Assembly (NCBI RefSeq): GCF_015207985.1 | Contig: NZ_JADEVV010000020.1 | Location: 1-62,732 of the forward strand | From: Synechocystis salina LEGE 00031 | Lineage (GTDB): Bacteria > Cyanobacteriota > Cyanobacteriia > Cyanobacteriales > Microcystaceae | DNA length: 62,732 nt | Reading direction: 5' to 3' | In this document: piece after piece, positions 9,157 through 18,166 of the stretch | Layout of the letters: every line of letters begins with the position of its first letter | How positions within the stretch are numbered: the first letter of the stretch is position 1 | The notes under the pieces: model-generated | What the model was told of the DNA's origin: nothing | The model's database searches: none | What the model saw: only the letters and a program-made list of their open reading frames with translations | Translations under genes and position numbers: made by a program

Positions 9157-9759
9157 TTAAGGTTCCGCCACTGCTTCAAAGTAGGTTTTAGCCTTTTCTG
9201 GGTCGGGGATCATGGTTTTGTCTCCTTCCTGCCAATCCACTGGGCAGACTTCGTTGGGGTGGGACTGCACATGGCGAATGGCTTTTAGTACCCGTAGAGT
9301 TTCGTCCACGCTCCGGCCAAAGGAGAGATTATTGACGGTGGCGTATTGGAGAATGCCTTCCCGGTCGATGATGAATAGTCCCCGCAGGGCAATGCCTGCA
9401 TCGGGTTCGAGGACGTTATAGGCTTGGCTAATTTCTTTTTTCAGGTCCGACACTAGGGGATAGTTGATGTCGCCGATACCCCCCATTTTTCGTTCGGTTT
9501 GAATCCAGGCGAGGTGGGAAAACTCGCTGTCCACGGAGACGCCCAAAACTTCCGCATCTAGGGCGGTAAATTCGCTGTGGCGATCGCTGAAGGCAATGAT
9601 TTCTGTGGGACAGACGAAAGTGAAATCTAGGGGATAGAAAAACAGCACCAGGTACTTACCACGGTAGGTGCTCAGTTTGACGGTCTGGAAACTCTGATCG
9701 ACGATCGCCGTGGCGGTGAAATCCGGTGCTGGCCGTCCTACCCGTAATACCTCTGTCAT
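9157..9759 (-). CDS. 2-Cys peroxiredoxin
   Basis: A thiol peroxidase that reduces hydrogen peroxide and alkyl hydroperoxides, recycled by thioredoxin. The peroxidatic Cys50 is in FTFVCPTEI and the resolving Cys172 is in PNEVCPVDW, so it is a typical 2-Cys (AhpC/Prx1) enzyme that works as an obligate dimer or decamer. The [10 protein letters not shown] region and the C-terminal YF motif are typical of eukaryote-like, overoxidation-sensitive Prx1 forms, although cyanobacterial ones vary. The length is 200 residues. It is monocistronic by appearance and protects the photosynthetic cell against oxidative stress. Confidence 0.95.
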   Translation of the reverse strand: MTEVLRVGRPAPDFTATAIVDQSFQTVKLSTYRGKYLVLFFYPLDFTFVCPTEIIAFSDRHSEFTALDAEVLGVSVDSEFSHLAWIQTERKMGGIGDINYPLVSDLKKEISQAYNVLEPDAGIALRGLFIIDREGILQYATVNNLSFGRSVDETLRVLKAIRHVQSHPNEVCPVDWQEGDKTMIPDPEKAKTYFEAVAEP

Positions 9760-9875
9760 TGCTGTTTGCTTAAAACTTGATTAGGTGGTGTTGAATGTAA
9801 CCGGAGAAACTTGTGTGGTGGGATCGTTGGTGGTTGATCGCACCCCGTACCGAGCTAATCTGCCCGTGGGGAAAG

Positions 9876-10277
9876 TTAATCCGGGGCGGGATCAGAATCC
9901 GAGCCTGCCAAGTCTTCATCGGCGATCGCCGGGGGCAAATTGTTCAGGAGATTGAGAATTTTGTCCCCCCGTTCCAAAGAGCGGTCTTCTAAAAAGGAAA
10001 CTTCTGGGGTGCGCCGCAAACGCATCCTTTGCCCCAGTTCTCGGCGGACAAAGGGAGCGGCGGAGTGCAATCCGGCCATGGTGGAGGCTTTGGCTTCGGG
10101 GGAGCCGTAAATACTGACAAAAATCTTAGCGTGCTGTAGATCACCGGAAACTTCCACTTCCGTAACGCTAACCAAGCCCGTGCCCACCCGGTCATCTTTA
10201 ATTTCGTGGAGAAGCATTTGACTGACTTCCCGCTTAATTAGGGACGACACCCGGGAAACTCGACGACTGGTGGCCAT
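9876..10277 (-). CDS. rbfA: Ribosome-binding factor A
   Basis: A KH-fold factor needed for maturation of the 16S rRNA 5' end and the 30S subunit, important in the cold. The protein begins [20 protein letters not shown] and has the conserved stretch [21 protein letters not shown] chose the ATG at 10277 because the family typically starts there; an upstream start would add seven residues. The C-terminal acidic tail (SDSDPAPD) is short. It follows the Ycf33-like gene by 58 bases on the same strand, probably in one operon. Confidence 0.94.
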   Translation of the reverse strand: MATSRRVSRVSSLIKREVSQMLLHEIKDDRVGTGLVSVTEVEVSGDLQHAKIFVSIYGSPEAKASTMAGLHSAAPFVRRELGQRMRLRRTPEVSFLEDRSLERGDKILNLLNNLPPAIADEDLAGSDSDPAPD

Positions 10278-10335
10278 AGACCTGCTCCTCGGCAACAAAA
10301 AAGTTTGAGCCTGGGCAGATTAACCCAAACTCCCT

Positions 10336-10536
10336 CTACACGGTCAATCCTAACATGGCCCGTAGGGTGAAATAGAGAAAAATGAATCCACTGACCAGTA
10401 GTCCCATCAGGGCGATCGCCCCGACACGATTTTTTAAGAGGGGTTGAAGCCAGGTAAAAACGGAGAAAAATATGCCGAGGGTAAAACTGATCAGATACCG
10501 GGGGTAACGGGAAACGTTGGCTAAAAAATCACCCAT
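10336..10536 (-). CDS. Ycf33/DUF751 family small membrane protein
   Basis: A 66-residue protein with two membrane segments (about 16-33 and 40-60). It matches the cyanobacterial and plastid Ycf33 (DUF751) family, with the conserved start MGDFLANVSRYPRYL. The function is unknown; some work links Ycf33 to cyclic electron transport, and I cannot judge that here. It lies upstream of rbfA and downstream of folD on the same strand. Confidence 0.85.
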   Translation of the reverse strand: MGDFLANVSRYPRYLISFTLGIFFSVFTWLQPLLKNRVGAIALMGLLVSGFIFLYFTLRAMLGLTV

Positions 10537-10629
10537 GGTTATTGGTTTGGTGGAATGGTTCGCTAACTCGATTATCCCAAGGGTTAGGGTTTTTCAAGTC
10601 CGCCCCCCAGTGTAGCAATAGACCCGGCC

Positions 10630-11514
10630 TCAAAGGCCCAACCGTTGTCGATAACTAGCCACAGTGTTAGCTAACAAAAGAGTCACCGTCATGGGGCCAA
10701 TGCCACCGGGTACAGGGGTGAGATAACTGGCCATGGGAGCAACCCCGGCAAAATCCACATCTCCCACTAGTTTCGATTTGCCCTCGCCCAATTCCAGACG
10801 ATTAATGCCCACATCCACCACGATCGCCCCTGGTTTGACCATATCAGCGGTGACAAATTCCGGCTTACCGATCGCCGCTACGAGAATGTCTGCCTGGCGG
10901 GTAATATCGGCCAGATTTTGGGTACGGGAATGGGCAATGGTGACAGTGCAATTTTTTTCTAGCAACATCAGGGCCAGGGGTTTGCCCACTAGAATACTGC
11001 GCCCCAACACCACCGCATTTTTGCCGGTTAACTCAAGGTCATATTCCGCCAACAAGGCCATCACCCCCGCTGGAGTACAACTCCTCAGACCGTCTTCCCC
11101 CCGCACTAAATGACCCAAGTTGACTGGGTGGAGACCATCCACATCTTTGCCCGGATCAATGGTGTGCAAAAGTTTGACCGCATCAAGATGATCCGGCAGA
11201 GGCAATTGCACCAAAATGCCGTCCACCCGTTCGTCTTCATTCAAGCTGGCGATCGCCGCCGTTAAGGTTTCCTGGTCCGTATCAACAGGAAAATGTTTGC
11301 CAAAGGAAACCATGCCCAATTTTTCGCAGGCCTTTTCTTTATTGCGGACGTACACCGCACTGGCCGGATTGTCCCCCACCATCAACACCGCCAACCCAGG
11401 CGATCGATGCCCCTGGGCCACCAGTTGGGCAATTTCCTGTTTCAACTCCCCCTGCATTTTCTGGGCGAGGGCTTTACCGTCAAGAATTTGGCAGGATGGG
11501 GGTACAGCAGTCAT
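10630..11514 (-). CDS. folD: Bifunctional methylenetetrahydrofolate dehydrogenase/cyclohydrolase
   Basis: Interconverts 5,10-methylene- and 10-formyl-tetrahydrofolate using NADP, supplying one-carbon units for purine and formyl-Met synthesis. Conserved stretches are [14 protein letters not shown] with the catalytic Lys, [11 protein letters not shown], the [11 protein letters not shown] loop, the nucleotide-binding [14 protein letters not shown] and the C-terminal [12 protein letters not shown]. The ATG at 11514 is preferred over one two codons upstream. The size, 294 residues, is standard. Confidence 0.97.
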   Translation of the reverse strand: MTAVPPSCQILDGKALAQKMQGELKQEIAQLVAQGHRSPGLAVLMVGDNPASAVYVRNKEKACEKLGMVSFGKHFPVDTDQETLTAAIASLNEDERVDGILVQLPLPDHLDAVKLLHTIDPGKDVDGLHPVNLGHLVRGEDGLRSCTPAGVMALLAEYDLELTGKNAVVLGRSILVGKPLALMLLEKNCTVTIAHSRTQNLADITRQADILVAAIGKPEFVTADMVKPGAIVVDVGINRLELGEGKSKLVGDVDFAGVAPMASYLTPVPGGIGPMTVTLLLANTVASYRQRLGL

Positions 11515-11599
11515 GGGCAAAGGTAATTAAAAGTAATAATTCGTAGTAACTTTCAGGCGATTGATGGCGCACACCTCGAAAGCTAATTTTAGGAGTTTC

Positions 11600-12958
11600 C
11601 TAGGGTTTTGTAACGGCTTTTTTTGGTTCGGGGGGAATCACTGTGGGAGTTTGCAATTCCTGGGCTCGGGCCACCATGGCCAAATCATCGGAAAGTTGGT
11701 TTAATTGCTGGGCATATTGCACCTGTTTGGTCAGATGTTCTGTGGTGGAAACCAAATTACTTAGTCCTTGAATGAGGCGAATTAACTGTTCTCGCAAAGC
11801 TGGGTTGCCGGTGATTTGATCCACATCGGAAGTGATTTTTTCCAGGTTCTGGGTGGCGGCCCGAGCCGATTCCAACAACTGCTGTAACAGAATAATTGTT
11901 TGGGGATCATTGAGGCGATCGGCAAATTGATTCAGATTAACGGTCAACTGATTGGCATTGTCCGCCACTGCCTTGAGATCTACTAAGGCTTGATTGAGGT
12001 TGCCCACCGTATCTTGGTCGTTGACCTGGGTTAATAGTTGCACCAAAGGGGGTTCCAGATTTTTAACACTGATCTGCAACTGGTCGCTGGTGCCCTGGAG
12101 ACTGGTGAGGGTTGCCCCCAGGCGTTGATTATTAACTTCCAAAAAAGCCTGAATTTGTTCCGCCGCTGACCCAACAGAACGTAAACTACGGTTAATTTCG
12201 CCAACGGTGCCACTTTGGTTAAGGGAGCGGATAGTACCAGTGGCTTCCCGGCTCAAAGTTGATAGGTCTTGGGCCGTGCGATCAACAGAATTAAGGGTAC
12301 GACGAATATTTTTCACGCCTCCGTCCTGGTTGATTTCCCGTAACAGGGTAGCTGCTTCGTTGCTGAACTGACTAATATCCTTCAATGCTTCTGGAGTTTG
12401 GGTAGCCAAGGCCCGAATGGCTTCATTGATTTGGGGCTCGCTGAAAAAGTCAGAAATACGCATCATGGCCCGGATCAGAGCGTTAACATCCAGGGCATCT
12501 TGACCCGTCAAAATGGAACCGTTGCAAATAATCACTTCAGGATTACAGTCCTTATCCAGGGGGTTATAGTCCACTTCCTGGGGCAAAACCGTGGTAGTGG
12601 GAACAATATTGATAGAAGTTTCCCCAATTAACCCCGATTGGCGTGCCTGAATTTCCACACGACTAGAAATTAGGCGATCGGTGGGGCTAATTTCCACCTC
12701 CACCGCTACCCCATCCGGCTGGGGTGTGACGCTAACCACCTGACCAACCCGGACCCCCCGATAGTCAACTCTGGTGCCCACCAACATTCCCGCCGCATCG
12801 CTAAAAAGTACCGTGGCCCGGTAGGAACGGGAACCAAAACGAAAATTTTTGAGCCAAAGGGTGCTGACCACCAAGAGAAACAAAGCAGTCAAAATTAACA
12901 GTCCGATACTACTCTGCAACAATACGGGCGATAGGCGCTGGTTTCGTCCTGCTGTCAT
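11600..12958 (-). CDS. MlaD/MCE-family lipid transporter protein (Ycf22-like)
   Basis: A 452-residue substrate-binding component of an MCE-type ABC lipid transporter. One N-terminal membrane anchor lies at about residues 14-35. The MCE/MlaD domain follows (about 40-120, with the motif VDYRGVRVGQVVSV), then a long helical region of about 300 residues, rich in Gln and Asn, that could span the periplasm as a tunnel. The plastid counterparts are Ycf22 and TGD2. The permease partner (MlaE family) is encoded 30 kb away at 42575-43375, and the ATPase is not in the window; dispersed mla genes are normal in cyanobacteria. Confidence 0.9.
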   Translation of the reverse strand: MTAGRNQRLSPVLLQSSIGLLILTALFLLVVSTLWLKNFRFGSRSYRATVLFSDAAGMLVGTRVDYRGVRVGQVVSVTPQPDGVAVEVEISPTDRLISSRVEIQARQSGLIGETSINIVPTTTVLPQEVDYNPLDKDCNPEVIICNGSILTGQDALDVNALIRAMMRISDFFSEPQINEAIRALATQTPEALKDISQFSNEAATLLREINQDGGVKNIRRTLNSVDRTAQDLSTLSREATGTIRSLNQSGTVGEINRSLRSVGSAAEQIQAFLEVNNQRLGATLTSLQGTSDQLQISVKNLEPPLVQLLTQVNDQDTVGNLNQALVDLKAVADNANQLTVNLNQFADRLNDPQTIILLQQLLESARAATQNLEKITSDVDQITGNPALREQLIRLIQGLSNLVSTTEHLTKQVQYAQQLNQLSDDLAMVARAQELQTPTVIPPEPKKAVTKP

Positions 12959-13151
12959 TGGGGTAATTCAGAAAATTTTGCTCGAGCTGCTCACAAGACT
13001 ATTAAAATCATTGAACTGTATTTCCCCAGCCAAAGTTCCACGGATGGCAATATTTTAGGCAAAGTCCAACACCTTGCAAAATCTTCCATGGCCAATGATT
13101 CCCAGTGACAAAATACACGGTAAGCAAATTTAAATCGGCGCTGTAGTCTGA

Positions 13152-13268
13152 TGTCCCTATCATTCTTCCTATGGCTTCGTAGTAGTCGGTTCAGGTCTGT
13201 CGGGACTGGTTGCTGCCCCTGATTTGTTTCAGGCAAGCCATTCTGTCTTGGTTATCGATCTACTTTAA
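13152..13268 (+). pseudogene. Relic N-terminus of a FAD-dependent oxidoreductase
   Basis: The gene-free stretch 12959-13358 holds an open frame with no start codon that reads YGFVVVGSGLSGLVAAPDLF then VLVID. This is the Rossmann dinucleotide-binding motif (GxGxxG, ending in an acidic residue after the second strand) that begins flavin amine oxidases and related enzymes. It ends at a TAA at 13266-13268, just after the second beta strand, and a TGA lies directly upstream. No continuation of the enzyme is seen, so this is most likely the remains of a deleted gene. The rest of the gap shows nothing I can name. Confidence 0.55.
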
Positions 13269-13358
13269 AGTGGGCTAAGGGATGGAATTTCAATAACATG
13301 CCACCATGCCAGCCTTGAAACAAAGTACCCCAAAATCAACCAAAAACTGGTTCGGGAG

Positions 13359-14510
13359 TCAACGGTAAACGGGCAATGTAAAGTGAAAAGAACTACCCTG
13401 TTTGGGGCGACTATCCACCCAAATTTGGCCGTAGTGGGCCTGAATGATTTTGCGACAGAGAGATAAACCTAAACCATAGCCATCGGTTTGTTCGTCCCGT
13501 TGTAGTCGAAAGTGTCCTTCAAAAATGGTTTCTTGTTTGGAATTGGGAATGCCGGGGCCGTTGTCGGTGATGCTGACCTGAACTTTTTGGGTAGTGCGAT
13601 GGAGAGCCCCCACTGTAATGGAGCCATGGGGAGGAGTGTACTTAATAGCGTTGTCCAAAAGATTGGCAATCACTTGGCGAATTAATTCCTCATCGGCAAA
13701 AACATTGGGTAAATCTTTGGGAATGTCGTAGGTAATACTGAGATTTTTTTTACTAAATTTTACCTGATACAATTCCAGAATTTCCTGGCAAAGATCGGCA
13801 ATGGCAAGGGGACTACCCTGGACCTGAAACTGAGAATTAAGATTTTTAGAAGCCTGCAAAATATCTTCAATTAAGCGGTCCATGATTTTGAACTGCTTGC
13901 GGGCTTGATGCAGGAGTTGGCTTCTGAGGGCAGGTTTCTGCTCTTCAATGGGTTTGTGTTGTAACAATTCCAAGGTATCAACGGCAATGGAGGCGGCGGT
14001 GAGGGGACTACGTAAATCGTGGGCCAACATGGCCAAAATCTGGTCCTTGAACTGTATTTGTTGGAGCAACTCTTCCTTATCTTTTTTGAGCAGAAAAAGT
14101 TCGTCGGACATTTTCATCAGTTCCCCGGAATAACCCACGGAAGAAATTTCCCGAGGACAACTGGGGGATTGAACCGTATCTTCTTGGCCAGAGTCTGTTT
14201 CTAATTCCTGTTGCCACCGGGGCCACCATTTATGCAATTGTTGGATGATATTACTGCCAGCTAAAACCTGTCTTGGTTCCGGTTGTATTTTGATCAGGGA
14301 GGGGGTGGCGACCAGACGAAAATGTTCTACTAAGTGGGGATGTTTACTGATTTGGAGGATTTGTAGGTCATGGCTGTGTCCCTCCAACAGTTTAGTGAGG
14401 CATTGACCAATTTCCTGCACACTGTCTTGGGAGTTGGGGCGATCGTCGATGAACAGCAAAAACTGCAGCGGGACAGAGGACGCATTACCAAGTTCGGAGG
14501 GGGAGGACAT
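13359..14510 (-). CDS. sasA: Circadian output histidine kinase SasA
   Basis: A sensor kinase that reads the KaiC clock state and phosphorylates RpaA. Residues about 14-100 form a thioredoxin-like KaiB-type sensory domain (VPLQFLLFIDDRPNSQ, with VATPSLIKIQP). A coiled-coil linker follows, then the HisKA box MLAHDLRSPLTAAS with phosphoacceptor His164, and a HATPase domain with the N box (NLLDNAIKYTP), the G1 box (DNGPGIP) and the G2 box (YGLGLSLC). There are no membrane segments, so it is cytoplasmic. The length of 383 residues fits SasA. kaiABC is not in the window. Confidence 0.93.
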   Translation of the reverse strand: MSSPSELGNASSVPLQFLLFIDDRPNSQDSVQEIGQCLTKLLEGHSHDLQILQISKHPHLVEHFRLVATPSLIKIQPEPRQVLAGSNIIQQLHKWWPRWQQELETDSGQEDTVQSPSCPREISSVGYSGELMKMSDELFLLKKDKEELLQQIQFKDQILAMLAHDLRSPLTAASIAVDTLELLQHKPIEEQKPALRSQLLHQARKQFKIMDRLIEDILQASKNLNSQFQVQGSPLAIADLCQEILELYQVKFSKKNLSITYDIPKDLPNVFADEELIRQVIANLLDNAIKYTPPHGSITVGALHRTTQKVQVSITDNGPGIPNSKQETIFEGHFRLQRDEQTDGYGLGLSLCRKIIQAHYGQIWVDSRPKQGSSFHFTLPVYR

Positions 14511-14655
14511 TGCAGAGCGTTCGGCTTTTAAAAACAGGGTATCCGGACTGATAAGGTCCAGTCTGAATCTAGTTAAATGGGGCTACTTGTACCGGCTAAA
14601 ACCGTGACAATTCCGACTGTCCTCACCATAGATGAGCAGACCATGACCATAATTG

Positions 14656-15243
14656 TCAACGATCAGGGGGCATAAAATCCGTTTCAAATTGCTTGCGGGT
14701 GATGGGCTGTGCGATCATCAACCCTTCTCCCCCTAGTACTGTTAGAGGTTCTCCCTCCACCAGTAAAAGGACAGGAAGATTGGGATCTGTACTGGTGGCA
14801 GTGTAAACAATTTGTCCCAGCCTGGCGATCATGCTTTGGCTACCTCCCCCTGCGGTAAATTGGGCTGATAGGTCAACGTTGATGCCGGTGGGGGTTTTGG
14901 TGAGGCTCAAAAGGCTGGTGTTGGGGGGAATGGCGGAAATTTGGTTGTTGGGGGCAGCTAAGAGGGTTTTCAGGGCCCGCTCCGTCTGCACTGCCGGTGG
15001 ATCATTGTTGGGGGGGATATTTTGGGGCACAAAGGCGATCGCCGTGTCATTGTTACTGAGCCAGTAAATTTGTGCCTGTCCCGGGATGGCCATGTCGGGT
15101 TTATCGGGGTCCACTGTGACCGTGGGGGAACGTTGGGAAAGATTAAACCCAGTCCAGAGGGCAAAGCCGGTACCAACCAAGGCCACCACCAAAGCGGCCA
15201 GAGCAAAGCCGGTCAGGGACGAAAACGGTTTTTGTTGGCTCAT
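14656..15243 (-). CDS. GerMN-domain membrane-anchored protein
   Basis: A 195-residue protein with one N-terminal membrane anchor (about 11-31) and a periplasmic GerMN domain (TERALKTLLAAP, INVDLSAQF, MIARLGQIVYTATS). GerMN domains occur in spore germination GerM and in many envelope lipoproteins of non-sporulating bacteria, where they may bind cell-wall or ligand molecules. I chose the ATG at 15243 (MSQQKPFSS) over one four codons upstream. It is divergent from tpiA. Function unknown. Confidence 0.75.
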   Translation of the reverse strand: MSQQKPFSSLTGFALAALVVALVGTGFALWTGFNLSQRSPTVTVDPDKPDMAIPGQAQIYWLSNNDTAIAFVPQNIPPNNDPPAVQTERALKTLLAAPNNQISAIPPNTSLLSLTKTPTGINVDLSAQFTAGGGSQSMIARLGQIVYTATSTDPNLPVLLLVEGEPLTVLGGEGLMIAQPITRKQFETDFMPPDR

Positions 15244-15443
15244 AATTTTCTCCACCAGGGCCGCAATTAGTTACAGTTTATCTTCTCAACCAGGCTAGAT
15301 TAAAAGCAAGGGCGGTATTAATCTGGGTTCAACCAGCTTAGTTTGGGGGTTAGTTGCTGATTAATCAATGGTGACGACCCCGGACGACGTAAACTGGGGG
15401 TTGGCAAATTTTGTTGTGACCTTCATCGTTAAAGATTGGAATC

Positions 15444-16172
15444 GTGCGAAAAATTATTATTGCGGGCAATTGGAAAATGCATAAGACGCAGGCGGAGGCC
15501 CAAGCGTTTTTGCAGGAGTTTAAGCCTTTAATCGAAGATGCGGCGGAAAGTCGTGAAGTGGTGTTGTGTGTTCCTTTCACCGATTTAAGCGGCATGTCCC
15601 AACAACTCCATGGCGGCAGGGTTCGCTTAGGGGCGCAAAATGTCCATTGGGAACCCAGCGGTGCCTACACGGGAGAAATTTCGGCGGCTATGTTGGCGGA
15701 AATTGGTATTCATTATGTGGTTATCGGCCACAGTGAACGACGGCAATATTTTGGTGAAACGGACGAAACTGCGAACTTAAGGGTATTGGCAGCCCAGAAG
15801 GCGGGCTTAATTCCCATTCTTTGTGTGGGAGAAAGTAAGGCCCAACGGGATGCCGGGGAAACGGAACAGGTCATCATTGACCAGGTGAAAAAAGGCTTGG
15901 TGAATGTCGATCAATCCAACTTAGTCATTGCCTACGAACCGATTTGGGCCATTGGTACAGGGGACACCTGTGCGGCGACGGAGGCCAATCGGGTCATCGG
16001 GTTAATTCGGGAACAGTTAACTAATTCTCAGGTCACCATCCAGTATGGCGGTTCGGTCAACGCCAACAATGTGGATGAAATTATGGCCCAATCGGAAATT
16101 GATGGAGCTTTGGTGGGGGGAGCTAGTCTGGAACCCCAGAGCCTTGCCCGCATTGTTAATTTCCAGCCCTGA
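15444..16172 (+). CDS. tpiA: Triosephosphate isomerase
   Basis: Interconverts dihydroxyacetone phosphate and glyceraldehyde 3-phosphate in glycolysis and the Calvin cycle. Catalytic residues are visible: Asn9 and Lys11 (GNWKMHKT), His96 (VIGHSERR) and Glu165 ([11 protein letters not shown]). The phosphate-binding loop IQYGGSVN is also present. It starts with GTG. The length of 242 residues is normal. It leads an apparent operon with the AI-2E family permease 21 bases later and a solute-binding protein. A 10-bp palindrome TGATTAATCA lies at 15358-15367 upstream. Confidence 0.97.
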   Translation: MRKIIIAGNWKMHKTQAEAQAFLQEFKPLIEDAAESREVVLCVPFTDLSGMSQQLHGGRVRLGAQNVHWEPSGAYTGEISAAMLAEIGIHYVVIGHSERRQYFGETDETANLRVLAAQKAGLIPILCVGESKAQRDAGETEQVIIDQVKKGLVNVDQSNLVIAYEPIWAIGTGDTCAATEANRVIGLIREQLTNSQVTIQYGGSVNANNVDEIMAQSEIDGALVGGASLEPQSLARIVNFQP

Positions 16173-16193
16173 GTAGATTGATTGACTGTTGTA

Positions 16194-17213
16194 ATGAAGC
16201 TTAGTCAGTGGTTAGGTTTAGCTTGTTTGGTAATGGCAGCCTATGTGGCTTGGGAAATCCGCCAACTGCTGTTACTGCTTTTCCTGGCCATTGTGCTGAG
16301 CACAGCCCTCAATCGTTTGGTTAAACAATTGCAGACCTGGGGTATTAAGCGACCTTTGGCCCTGGCCATTACCCTGATTAGTGTCACGGTGACGGTGGCC
16401 CTATTTTTTCTCTTGGTCATTCCTCCTTTTTGGGAGCAATTGCAAGTGCTGCTCAGTTCTCTGCCTAAAGTTGGCGATCGCCTGGAGAGGTTGTTCGAGG
16501 ACTGGCACGACCGGGTAGAGGTGAAATTTTTTAGCCAGGCTTTTTCTGTTGATGACCTACCGGATTCCATTTCCGCCCTGGGGGCCAATGCCCTTAGTTC
16601 CCTGATTAGCTTTTTTTCCAATTCCGTTACCGCCGTCCTGCAAATACTTTTCATCCTGGCGATCGCCGTGATGATGTTGTTTTCTCCCCAAGCCTATCGA
16701 CAGGGGACCCTCAAGTTATTTCCCTCCTTTTACCGCCGCCGGGCTGACGAAATCCTGACCCAATCGGAATCTTCCCTGGGCAATTGGTTGACGGGCATTG
16801 TAATTAATTCTTTTTTTATCGCTGGTCTCAGCGGCATTGGCCTATGGATACTGCAAATTAAATTAGTACTAGTCCATGCTTTGATGGCGGGGATTTTAAA
16901 CTTTATTCCCAACATCGGTCCCGCCGCCAGTGTGGTCTTCCCCCTGATGATTGCGGTGCTGGATGCCCCCTGGAAAGTTATTGCTGTGCTAATTCTCTAT
17001 TTCCTCATTCAAAATGTGGAGAGCTATTGGCTAACCCCCATTGTCATGGCCAAGCAAGTTTCCCTTCTGCCTGCCGTTACCCTCATCGCCCAACTATTTT
17101 TTGCCAGCATATTCGGACTTTTAGGGTTGATCCTGGCCCTACCCCTGACGGTGGTTTTAAAAATCTGGATTGAAGAAGCTCTGTTTAAAGATCTTTTGGA
17201 CAATTGGCAATGA
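16194..17213 (+). CDS. AI-2E family transporter (PurR-like permease)
   Basis: A 339-residue membrane protein with about eight predicted segments and the duplicated layout of the AI-2E/PerM family. The conserved C-terminal region has MAGILNFIPNIGPAAS, VESYWLTPIVMAKQVSLLP and the FGLLGLILALPLTVVLKI helix. Family members are proposed exporters or antiporters of signals and ions; the substrate here cannot be told. The ATG at 16194 (MKLSQWLGL) is preferred over a TTG four codons earlier. Its TGA overlaps the next gene's ATG, so the two are translationally coupled. Confidence 0.85.
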   Translation: MKLSQWLGLACLVMAAYVAWEIRQLLLLLFLAIVLSTALNRLVKQLQTWGIKRPLALAITLISVTVTVALFFLLVIPPFWEQLQVLLSSLPKVGDRLERLFEDWHDRVEVKFFSQAFSVDDLPDSISALGANALSSLISFFSNSVTAVLQILFILAIAVMMLFSPQAYRQGTLKLFPSFYRRRADEILTQSESSLGNWLTGIVINSFFIAGLSGIGLWILQIKLVLVHALMAGILNFIPNIGPAASVVFPLMIAVLDAPWKVIAVLILYFLIQNVESYWLTPIVMAKQVSLLPAVTLIAQLFFASIFGLLGLILALPLTVVLKIWIEEALFKDLLDNWQ

Positions 17214-18166
17214 GCAATCGCAATGGTGCCCGTCTCTCCCACTCAAAATCTTTCCCCATGCTCCGCCCCCTACTGCCCCTATTAGCTTGGGCTTTACAGA
17301 GTTTTGTGATGCCCGTAGCCCAGGCTGAAACGGTGTTGGAATCCATTCGGGCAAGCGGCCTACTACGGGTGGCCATTCGGGACGACTCGGTGCCCTTTGG
17401 TTTTCGGGACGGCCCGGCCAATCAATGGACAGGCATTTGTGTGGACTTCATCGAAGCCCTACAGACAGAGGTATCTGCCACCCTGGGGGGTCAGCCTTTG
17501 CTGGTGAAATTTTACCAATCCAGTTTGTTCAATCGCTTCAATCTCGTGGCGGAAAAAGTAGTGGTGGTGGAATGTGGCCCCAACACCATCCGCCGTGACC
17601 TACAGTTGCCCATTACCTTTTCCCGGCCCTTTTTCGTTACAGGAACCCAATTTTTAGTGGCCACCGATCGCCTGGGGGAATTTGATAGCGATGGCAATTT
17701 GCGGGGGGAAAGAATTGGGGTTTTGGGCGGCACCAGTAACAGTGAATTTTTAGCGGCCCGTTACCCCGAAGCAGAACTGATTAATTTTCAGGGTTTTACC
17801 GCACGACGCTTGGGGGTGGAAGCCCTCATGCAGGGGCGCATTGATGCCTTTGCCAGTGATGGCATTTTGCTATTTGGGGAAGCCTTGGTGCTAGACCTTC
17901 CCCTCGGGCGGAGTTATCGCCTTTATCCCTCCTATCCCCTAGATTGCCAGGGTTATGGACTAATTTTGCCCGCCGATCAGCCGGAATGGGAAGATTTGGT
18001 TAATCGGGTTGTGACTTCCCCCAATTCGAGGGATATTTACCGCCGCTGGCTGGGGCCCCTCTTCCCCGCTCTGGAAAGGGTAGAACACCATTGCCAGGCC
18101 AGGCAAAACCCATCATCTACTAAGGAGCCCACAGGGGACGAAAACCCATCAGAGATAGAGCCTTAA
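17210..18166 (+). CDS. Amino-acid-type ABC transporter solute-binding protein
   Basis: A 318-residue periplasmic protein with a long signal peptide (about 1-38, ending PVAQAE). It then carries the SBP_bac_3 fold with the typical start LRVAIRDDSVPFGFRD, the middle motif IGVLGGTSNSEF and GRIDAFASDGI. It resembles polar amino acid binding proteins, but the usual Arg/Asp ligand set cannot be checked without alignment. The start overlaps the preceding stop (ATGA). No permease or ATPase gene follows, so its ABC partners lie elsewhere or it acts as a sensor. Its last 47 bases overlap a convergent gene. Confidence 0.82.
   Translation: MSNRNGARLSHSKSFPMLRPLLPLLAWALQSFVMPVAQAETVLESIRASGLLRVAIRDDSVPFGFRDGPANQWTGICVDFIEALQTEVSATLGGQPLLVKFYQSSLFNRFNLVAEKVVVVECGPNTIRRDLQLPITFSRPFFVTGTQFLVATDRLGEFDSDGNLRGERIGVLGGTSNSEFLAARYPEAELINFQGFTARRLGVEALMQGRIDAFASDGILLFGEALVLDLPLGRSYRLYPSYPLDCQGYGLILPADQPEWEDLVNRVVTSPNSRDIYRRWLGPLFPALERVEHHCQARQNPSSTKEPTGDENPSEIEP

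Noticed and set aside
12991-13236. 81-codon minus-strand frame in the gap before sasA
   Set aside because: It is the antisense of the flavoprotein relic and shows no protein-like pattern.
15320-15345. tRNA-like T-arm (GGGTTCAACCAG) before tpiA
   Set aside because: No acceptor, D or anticodon arms could be paired around it.
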